Notes under the pieces: model-generated
Database searches by the model: none
What the model was told of the DNA's origin: nothing
Seen by the model: only the letters and a program-made list of their open reading frames with translations
Program-made: the position numbers and the translations under genes
Shown: piece by piece, positions 6,314-9,408 of the stretch
Numbering within the stretch: the stretch's first letter is position 1
Layout: each line of letters starts with the position of its first letter
Assembly (NCBI GenBank): GCA_027314825.1
Contig: DAHVAB010000071.1
Coordinates: forward strand, 1 to 9,408
DNA: 9,408 nt
DNA from: Solirubrobacterales bacterium
Lineage (GTDB): Bacteria > Actinomycetota > Thermoleophilia > Solirubrobacterales > Solirubrobacteraceae
Direction: 5' to 3'

Positions 6314-7184
6314 CGGCGGCCGCGCCGCTCACCGGCACGCCGCGAGGCGGCGGCTGGCATTGCCCGCAGAAGTAGGTGGCGCGGCCGCCAACCACGGTGC
6401 GCACGATCTCCTCCCCGCAGGTTGGACACGGCTCGCCGGCGCGACGGTGCACGAGGAATCGATCCTGGAAGCTGCCCCGCGCGCCGTCGAGGTGACGTAA
6501 GTCGTCGATCGTGGCGCCCTTCGCGTCGATCCCCGCCTGCAACGCATCGAGGATCGCCTCGCGCAGCGTCCCGCACTGCGCCCTGCGCAGCCGGCCGCCC
6601 GGCCGGGCGGGGTGAATGCGGGCGCGAAACAGCGCCTCGTCCGCGTAGATGTTCCCGATCCCCGCCACCAGCCGCTGGTCGAGCAGCAGCGCCTTGATCG
6701 GCGCCTTCCGCCCGCGCGTCACCCGCCAGAGGTGCTCGGCGGTGAAGTCGGTGCCGAACGGCTCCGGGCCGAGCCGCCGCTCAAAGAAGCTCTCCAGGGC
6801 GGCCTCGCCGAAGACCGGCTGCGCGGTGCCGAAGCGGCGCTGATCGACGATCGCGAGCGTCAGCCGGCGGCGGCGACCGCGGCCACCGCCAATCACGATC
6901 CGGACCCGAAGGTGCTGCGGCTCGGGACGGGGATCGCAGAGAATCGCTGCGCTCATCCGCAGATGATGCACCAGGCTGAGATCGCCATCCAGGCGCCAGA
7001 CCAGGTACTTCCCCCTGCGCTGCAGAGCCTCCACCCGCCGGCCGGTGAGCGCGTCGGCCAGCTCGTCGCGGCTCAGCGGCATACACCAGCGGGGATCCAG
7101 TATCTCCACGCGCTCTATCGTGCGGCCGCACACCAACGGCGCCAGCTGGGATCTGATCGTCTCCACCTCCGGCAGCTCCGGCAT
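6246..7184 (-). CDS. mutM: Formamidopyrimidine-DNA glycosylase MutM (Fpg)
   Basis: Base-excision repair enzyme that removes 8-oxoguanine and formamidopyrimidines and cleaves the abasic site. The start is set by MPELPEVET: the proline after Met is the catalytic nucleophile and Glu3 is catalytic. The frame stays open upstream into xer but that part is not MutM. Other marks are RRGKY (K59), HHLRMSA, DQRRFGT, the helix-two-turn-helix segment LVAGIGNIYADEALF (N178), and a zinc finger with C253, C256, C273 and C276 (CPTCGEEI, YFCGQC). It has 312 aa, longer than the usual 270-290. The excess is mostly an Arg/Pro/Ala-rich tail of about 35 residues after the zinc finger, which reads through the end of the glutaredoxin gene. 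Paralogues such as Nei share the fold, but the motif set fits MutM best. It follows xer after 146 bp and may have its own promoter. Confidence 0.95.
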   Translation of the reverse strand: MPELPEVETIRSQLAPLVCGRTIERVEILDPRWCMPLSRDELADALTGRRVEALQRRGKYLVWRLDGDLSLVHHLRMSAAILCDPRPEPQHLRVRIVIGGGRGRRRRLTLAIVDQRRFGTAQPVFGEAALESFFERRLGPEPFGTDFTAEHLWRVTRGRKAPIKALLLDQRLVAGIGNIYADEALFRARIHPARPGGRLRRAQCGTLREAILDALQAGIDAKGATIDDLRHLDGARGSFQDRFLVHRRAGEPCPTCGEEIVRTVVGGRATYFCGQCQPPPRGVPVSGAAAVSLRRLRAPDRARRSPPPRASP

Positions 7185-7197
7185 CGGCGCCCAGCAT

Positions 7198-7209
7198 ATG
7201 GCCGGCCAT
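7198..7209. repeat. 12-bp perfect palindrome just upstream of mutM
   Basis: ATGGCCGGCCAT is its own reverse complement and ends 13 bp upstream of the mutM start. It could be an operator half-site pair or chance in GC-rich DNA. Confidence 0.4.
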
Positions 7210-7212
7210 CGT

Positions 7213-7232
7213 GCCGCGCCGCGCCGCGCCGC
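7213..7232. repeat. Pentanucleotide repeat (GCCGC)4 in the xer-mutM gap
   Basis: Four perfect copies of GCCGC lie in the 146-bp non-coding gap between xer and mutM. The rest of this gap (7185-7330) shows no clear promoter, no T-run terminator and no RNA gene. Because it is non-coding, copy-number change would alter spacing upstream of mutM without affecting a protein. Confidence 0.6.
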
Positions 7233-7330
7233 GCGCCGGCGCCTTGCGCCAGCGCAGTGGTTGCCCGCGGTGCCCGGCACCACCCGACCGGCATCCACCG
7301 GCGCCCCGCCCGGCCACGCCCCGCGAGCGT

Positions 7331-8341
7331 TCACCGCCGCAGCTGCGCCCGCGGGTGCGCCGCGAAGTAGCTCTCCTTCAGCCGCTCGGTGGAGAGATGG
7401 GTGTAGAGCTGGGTCGTGGCCAGATCGGCGTGCCCGAGCATCTCCTGCAGGGAGCGCAGGTCGCATCCGCCGGAGAGCAGATGGGTGGCGAAGCTGTGGC
7501 GCAGCGTGTGGGGAGTCATCCTCCCCTCCAGCCCGGCCCGGCGTGCATGCCCCGAGACGATCTTGTGCAGGCCCTGCCTGCTCAGCTCCGAGCCGCGGGC
7601 ATTCAGAAACAGCTTGTCCTGCACGGCGATCCCCACCAGCTGCGGGCGCCCGCGTCCAAGGTAGGCCTGCAGCGCCTGCGCCGCCGCCGTCCCGAACGGG
7701 ACCAGCCGCTCCTTGGAGCCCTTGCCCACGACCCGAACCAGCCGCTCATCCAGGTCCACGGCCGAGACGGGCATCGAGACGGTCTCCGAGACGCGCAGCC
7801 CGGAGGCGTACATCAGCTCCAGGATCGCCCCGTCGCGCTGGGCCAGCGCCAACGCCAGCGGCTCGGCGCCACCGGAGGAGACGGCGGCCGCCGCGGCGGA
7901 GGCGGCAGGCTGGGCCAAGAGCCTTCCCACCTCGTCTCGCGAGAGCACGCGCGGCAGGCGGCGTTCCCTGCTGCGCCAGCGCAGCTCGGCGGTCGGATCG
8001 TGTGCGATCAGCTCCTCCCGGCGCAGGTGCCTATAGAACGAGCGGACGCAGGCGGCCTTGCGCTGCACCGTGCGCGGCGAGCTGGCGGGGCGCTCAGCCG
8101 ACGGCGCGGCCAGGCTGCTGAGGAACGCGGCGAGGTCGCCGTGGCCGGCCTGGAGCAGGTCCACGTCGCGCCGCTGTAGAAACGCGGCGAGGGCGAGCAG
8201 GTCCGAGCGGTAGGCGGCGAGCGTGTTGCGCGACAGCCCGCGCTCCAGCTCCAGATGGCCGAGGAAATCGAGGATCAGATCGCTGGCCGCGCGGCCTGCC
8301 GGCCCAGGCCTCGCCGCACGGCCCGCCCGCTCTGAGCTCAT
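7331..8341 (-). CDS. xerD: Tyrosine recombinase XerC/XerD
   Basis: Site-specific recombinase, most likely resolving chromosome dimers at dif near division. It has 336 aa from the ATG at 8341, compared with about 300 for the family. The N-terminal SAM-like DNA-binding domain includes LILDFLGHLELERGLSRNTLAAYRSDL. The catalytic domain has all expected residues: R183 in YASGLRVSE, K207 in GKGSKERLVP, H278 and R281 in PHTLRHSFATHLL, H304 in LGHADLATTQLYTH and nucleophile Y313. Extra length comes from a basic N-terminal stretch and an Ala/Ser-rich insertion (about 145-165) before the catalytic core. The start is supported by a 4-bp ATGA overlap with the upstream small gene. XerC versus XerD cannot be settled without a tree; a location by pyrG is typical of actinobacterial xerD. 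No dif site is visible here. Confidence 0.93.
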   Translation of the reverse strand: MSSERAGRAARPGPAGRAASDLILDFLGHLELERGLSRNTLAAYRSDLLALAAFLQRRDVDLLQAGHGDLAAFLSSLAAPSAERPASSPRTVQRKAACVRSFYRHLRREELIAHDPTAELRWRSRERRLPRVLSRDEVGRLLAQPAASAAAAAVSSGGAEPLALALAQRDGAILELMYASGLRVSETVSMPVSAVDLDERLVRVVGKGSKERLVPFGTAAAQALQAYLGRGRPQLVGIAVQDKLFLNARGSELSRQGLHKIVSGHARRAGLEGRMTPHTLRHSFATHLLSGGCDLRSLQEMLGHADLATTQLYTHLSTERLKESYFAAHPRAQLRR

Positions 8342-8547
8342 CGCGGCGGCGTCGCGCCCGCCTGAGAGCCATCTGCGGCCTGCACGTCGAGGCTGACCTC
8401 GAGATCGCACTCACCGTCGCATCCGACCGCGATCTCCTGGAGGCGATCGAGGATCGCGCCAGCGCGATCGGCGACCTGCTCGGGCGCCCCGCCGCGCAGC
8501 GTGAAGACGGCTTCGACGCGGGCGCCGACGGCGGTCTCGCCGCTCAC
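8338..8547 (-). CDS. Small unknown protein between pyrG and xerD
   Basis: I do not recognise this 69-aa product. Its GTG start overlaps the pyrG stop (GTGA) and its TGA overlaps the xer start (ATGA), which strongly supports translation and coupling to both neighbours. The sequence suggests a beta-alpha-beta unit: a strand (ARVEAVFTLRG), a helix (EQVADRAGAILDRLQEIA) and a strand (CDLEVSLDVQ), followed by a loose Gly/Ala/Pro tail. Two cysteines form GCDGEC (C43, C47). There is no signal peptide or membrane segment. The layout resembles half of a ferredoxin-like fold. In many actinobacteria a NUDIX hydrolase gene lies between pyrG and xerD; this protein has no NUDIX box. A role linked to pyrG or xer is only a guess. 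Confidence 0.72.
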   Translation of the reverse strand: MSGETAVGARVEAVFTLRGGAPEQVADRAGAILDRLQEIAVGCDGECDLEVSLDVQAADGSQAGATPPR

Positions 8548-9408
8548 TGGCTCATCGCGAGCGTCTGCGAGGGCTCGGAGTCCTCGCCGGGCCGGCCACT
8601 GTCCGGCCGTCCCTCCCGGCCCCGCCCGCCGGAGCCGGTGCGCGCCCGTTGAAGGGCGGCCGCGATGAAGCCGGCGAAGAGCGGCGCGGGACGCTCGGGC
8701 CGCGACTTCAGCTCCGGGTGGAACTGGGAGGCGATGAAGAACGGGTGCTCGGCGATCTCGATCGCCTCCACCAGCCGCTCGCCCGGCGAGGTGGCGCAGA
8801 ATCGCAGCCCCGCGCTCTGCAGCTTCTTGCGCAGACGGTTGTTGACCTCGTAGCGGTGCCTGTGTCGCTCATATACGACCGCGTCGCCATATACCTCCCG
8901 CACGCGCGTGCCGTCGTGCAGCTTGATCGGGTCGGCGCCCAGCCGCATCGTCCCACCGAGGCCGGCCACCTCCTTCTGCTCCGGCAGCAGGTCGATCACG
9001 GGAAACGGCGTCTCCAGGTCGAACTCGGTCGAGTTGGCGCCCTCCATGCCGGCGACGTTGCGGGCGAACTCCGCCACCGCCACCTGCATGCCGAGGCAGA
9101 TGCCCAGATACGGCACGCCCTGCTCCCTGGCGATCTGGGCGGCGCTGATCTTGCCCTCGATGCCTCGGCCGCCGAAGCCGCCCGGGATCAGGATCCCGTC
9201 GGCCTGAAGCAGGCGCGCGATCGCCCGATCGGCGTCCTCCCCCGGCTCGACGCCACCGCCATCCTCGCCGCCGTCCTCGCCGGCGTGCCGCTCGCCGCCC
9301 GCGCCGCCTTCGAGCACGTCGGCGTCGGCGCCCGCGCACGCGCCCGCGCCGGCGCCGGCGCCGGCGCCGGGACGCCGCACCAGGCTCGCCGCGTCGATCC
9401 AGGCGATC
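8544..9408 (-). CDS. pyrG: CTP synthase, C-terminal part (cut by the window edge)
   Basis: CTP synthase converts UTP to CTP using ATP and glutamine. Only the C-terminal part is present; the N-terminal synthetase domain lies beyond 9408. The frame is open to the edge, where it reads IAWIDAASLV, matching the conserved W-I-D region before the glutaminase domain. The class I glutamine amidotransferase domain shows ILIPGGFGGRGIEGK, the nucleophile Cys in YLGICLGMQ (codon 9096-9098) and QFHPE with the other catalytic His and Glu. EFDLETPFPVIDLLPEQ and RHRHRYEVNN are also typical. Between IAWIDA and DADRAIARLL there are about 40 extra Gly/Ala/Glu/Asp-rich residues where relatives have a short link. 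The C-terminus carries a hydrophilic Gly/Arg/Ser tail of about 30 residues. The stop overlaps the start of the next gene (GTGA). The apparent GTG at 9380 is internal, not the start. Confidence 0.95.
   Translation of the reverse strand, partial: IAWIDAASLVRRPGAGAGAGAGACAGADADVLEGGAGGERHAGEDGGEDGGGVEPGEDADRAIARLLQADGILIPGGFGGRGIEGKISAAQIAREQGVPYLGICLGMQVAVAEFARNVAGMEGANSTEFDLETPFPVIDLLPEQKEVAGLGGTMRLGADPIKLHDGTRVREVYGDAVVYERHRHRYEVNNRLRKKLQSAGLRFCATSPGERLVEAIEIAEHPFFIASQFHPELKSRPERPAPLFAGFIAAALQRARTGSGGRGREGRPDSGRPGEDSEPSQTLAMSQ
9346..9369 (-). repeat. Hexanucleotide repeat (GCGCCG)4 inside pyrG
   Basis: Four perfect 6-bp copies, with decayed copies beside them, encode a Gly-Ala run on the minus strand within the low-complexity insertion of PyrG. 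Six is a multiple of three, so slippage would add or remove Gly-Ala pairs without breaking the frame. Confidence 0.8.

Noticed and set aside
7269..7281. Small hairpin ggtgc-ccg-gcacc after xer as a terminator
   Set aside because: The stem is only 5 bp and no T-run follows on either strand.
7185..7466. Upstream extension of the mutM frame by 94 codons into xer
   Set aside because: MutM must begin with Met-Pro-Glu because Pro2 is the catalytic nucleophile; the extension is only an open frame through the xer 3' end.
8342..8410. Longer xer start at 8410 (23 extra codons)
   Set aside because: It lies entirely within the small upstream gene, while the ATG at 8341 forms a clean ATGA overlap.
1..9408. 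Mobile element, defence island, CRISPR array or biosynthetic cluster
   Set aside because: No transposase, integrase of mobile type, direct-repeat array, att site or defence domain was seen. The tyrosine recombinase fits housekeeping XerC/XerD, and composition is uniform across the window.

Overview
The window is very GC-rich, essentially all coding, and carries ordinary bacterial chromosomal housekeeping genes. Codon use is strongly biased to G/C at third positions, GTG starts are common and intergenic gaps are short. The proteins look actinobacterial, and the mix (recO-dgt-dnaG in a row, pyrG next to a Xer recombinase, a membrane GGDEF-EAL protein) fits a deep-branching Actinomycetota, possibly Thermoleophilia/Solirubrobacterales. 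That placement is an inference from general appearance, not from a search. I see no rRNA, tRNA, CRISPR array, insertion sequence or phage gene.

Layout. (1) 89-1993 on the plus strand encodes a membrane-anchored GGDEF-EAL cyclic-di-GMP protein, preceded by an 11-bp perfect inverted repeat. (2) 1954-5900 on the minus strand is a likely operon read recO, dgt, dnaG, with 31-bp gaps between genes; dnaG ends tail-to-tail inside the 3' end of the GGDEF-EAL gene. (3) 6041-6313 on the plus strand is a lone glutaredoxin gene, divergent from recO, with a -10 box placed so that the mRNA may be leaderless. (4) 6246-9408 on the minus strand reads pyrG (cut by the window edge), a 69-codon unknown gene, a XerC/XerD-type recombinase gene and mutM. 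pyrG, the small gene and xer are linked by 4-bp GTGA and ATGA stop/start overlaps; mutM follows after 143 bp and its 3' end overlaps the glutaredoxin gene.

Functionally the window is a genome-maintenance neighbourhood: primase (DnaG), dNTP hydrolysis (Dgt), CTP synthesis (PyrG), recombinational repair (RecO), oxidised-base excision (MutM) and probable chromosome-dimer resolution (Xer). Glutaredoxin supplies thiol reducing power.

I did not find a new defence or mobile system. The most unusual signal is that four conserved housekeeping proteins (DnaG, Dgt, Xer, PyrG) each carry an in-frame Ala- or Gly-rich low-complexity insertion at a position that is normally a short loop. In dnaG this is a 27-bp tandem repeat and in pyrG it contains a hexanucleotide repeat. 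Other points worth a look are two overlapping convergent gene pairs, the coupled unknown small gene, the altered GGDEF domain beside an intact EAL domain, and the probable leaderless glutaredoxin mRNA.
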